Assembly (NCBI GenBank): GCA_005884575.1
Contig: VAWW01000047.1
Location: forward strand, 1 to 50,187
Reading direction: 5' to 3'
Source: Actinomycetota bacterium
GTDB taxonomy: Bacteria; Actinomycetota; Thermoleophilia; Gaiellales; Gaiellaceae
Length of the DNA: 50,187 nt
Part shown: positions 49,424 through 50,187 of the stretch, one piece after another
How positions within the stretch are numbered: the first letter of the stretch is position 1
Layout: each line of letters starts with the position of its first letter
Made by a program: the position numbers and the translations under genes
Notes under the pieces: model-generated
The model's input: only the letters and a program-made list of their open reading frames with translations
Databases searched by the model: none
Told to the model about the DNA's origin: nothing

Positions 49424-50187
49424 TCGCCGCCCCGCGACGGATCCGCGTCCGACCCGGCGCGCTCGGGCTCAACCTGCTCACGTACGTGATCGCGCTCTTC
49501 GTCTTCTTCCCGATCCTCTGGACGGTGCTGACGGCGTTCAAGAGCGAGGCGGATGCAGCGGCGATCCCGCCGGTCTTCCTCTTCAGCGTGACGCTCGACA
49601 ACTTCCGCGCGGTCTTCGACGCGAACTACTTCAGCTTCTTCCAGAACACCGTCTGGCTCGCCGGCGGTTCGACCCTGCTGGCGCTGCTGATCGGGTTGCC
49701 GGCCGCATACAGCCTCGCGTTCAACCCCTCGACGAAATACACCCCGAAGGTGCTCTCCTGGGTTCTCTCGACGAAGATGCTGCCGCTCGTCGGGGCGCTG
49801 ATCCCGCTGATCGTCATCTACAAGCGGGTGGGGCTCTTCGACAGCCGCCTCGGCATGATCCTGCTCTACGCCGCCTTCAACCTGCCGCTCGTGATCTGGA
49901 TGATGCGCTCCTTCTTCGCCGACCTGCCGCGAGAGATTCTCGAGGCCGCGACCGTCGACGGGGCCGGCTTCCTCAAGATCATGACGAGGGTCGTCCTGCC
50001 GCTGAGCGCGCCCGGTCTCGCCGCGACCGCGCTCCTGTCGGTGATCTTCAGCTGGAACGAGTTCCTGCTCGCCGTGAACCTGACGAGCGCGAACACCGGC
50101 ACGCTTCCGGTCTTCATCTCGGGCTTCATGACGAGCGAGGGATTGTTCTGGGCAAAGATGTCGGCGGCGTCGACGCTCGCGGTGGCG
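49420..50187 (+). CDS. ABC sugar/polyol permease, second subunit (cut by window end)
   Basis: This MalG/SmoG-type permease is open from ATG 49420 to the window edge (256 codons). It begins with a short basic segment and a TM helix (LLTYVIALFVFFPILWTVLTAFKS). It continues with SVTLDNFRAVFD and NTVWLAGGSTLLALLIGLPAAYSLA, and has the EAA loop EILEAATVDGAGFLKIMTRVVLPLSAPG. Near the end, FSWNEFLLAVNLTSANTGTLPVFISGFMTSEGLFWAKM is characteristic of the sorbitol/mannitol permease G subunits. The last 20-30 residues and the stop codon lie outside the window. It is coupled to the preceding permease by an ATGA overlap. Confidence 0.94.
   Translation, partial: MIAAPRRIRVRPGALGLNLLTYVIALFVFFPILWTVLTAFKSEADAAAIPPVFLFSVTLDNFRAVFDANYFSFFQNTVWLAGGSTLLALLIGLPAAYSLAFNPSTKYTPKVLSWVLSTKMLPLVGALIPLIVIYKRVGLFDSRLGMILLYAAFNLPLVIWMMRSFFADLPREILEAATVDGAGFLKIMTRVVLPLSAPGLAATALLSVIFSWNEFLLAVNLTSANTGTLPVFISGFMTSEGLFWAKMSAASTLAVA

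Noticed and set aside
1-50187. CRISPR arrays, tRNA/rRNA genes, insertion sequences, prophage or integrase genes
   Set aside because: I looked for regularly spaced repeats, cloverleaf-like intergenic segments, transposase DDE or HUH motifs and integrase motifs. None is seen, and intergenic space is too short for most of them.

Overview
The window is very GC-rich, densely coded DNA from an actinobacterium. The GlgE route, the TANNNT leaderless promoters, the overlapping start/stop codons (TGATG, ATGA, GTGA) and the gene complement suggest class Thermoleophilia (Gaiellales/Solirubrobacterales-like), probably from an uncultured soil lineage. The taxonomic placement is inference.

Layout. (a) 1-7400 is a phosphate/polyphosphate island: the end of ppk1, ppx, a PLP decarboxylase, a histidine phosphatase plus Nudix pair that looks like a split MutT1, a CYTH-CHAD protein, a DUF202 membrane protein, and a DUF47 protein coupled to a PiT phosphate transporter. 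(b) 7373-24885 is a large alpha-glucan/trehalose locus: malQ on the minus strand, then glgE-treS-mak-glgB, a CDGSH protein, gamma-glutamyltransferase, a membrane GGDEF protein, and treZ-glgX-treY. (c) 24906-28476 holds a two-TM acidic membrane protein and a lutCBA lactate-utilisation operon. (d) 28605-31403 holds an MFS drug exporter with its TetR regulator and two decayed small genes. (e) 31441-36002 encodes an FtsX/MacB-type permease and a double ABC ATPase. (f) 35989-41799 is a branched-chain amino-acid type (liv) ABC system, with livK divergent from livHMGF. (g) 41796-44919 holds a haem peroxidase divergent from a DUF1996 protein, and a broken alpha/beta hydrolase. (h) 44953-50187 is a polyol-type ABC transporter (binding protein and two permeases, the last cut by the window end), divergent from a LacI regulator and a ROK fructokinase.

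How the genes fit together. The glucan locus encodes both routes to trehalose: TreS from maltose, and TreY/TreZ from glucan ends. It also encodes the route back from trehalose to alpha-glucan (TreS, maltokinase, GlgE, GlgB) and the trimming enzymes GlgX and MalQ. In the polyol locus, imported sugar alcohol would be oxidised to fructose elsewhere and phosphorylated by the ROK kinase under LacI control.

The most striking features are lesions in otherwise recognisable genes. treS lacks an 18-residue block that carries the catalytic nucleophile. glgB is interrupted by a perfect 460-bp inverted copy of part of the neighbouring maltokinase gene. livM has a small frame-changing deletion. A GNAT gene, a small hypothetical gene and an alpha/beta hydrolase have one-base frameshifts or a nonsense codon. 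Six lesions in 50 kb is high, so the choice between real decay and consensus or assembly error matters for using this annotation.

A second general result is a recurring promoter geometry, TANNNT followed by exactly 6-7 bases and then the start codon, at eight genes. It implies leaderless transcription and fixes several GTG/TTG starts.
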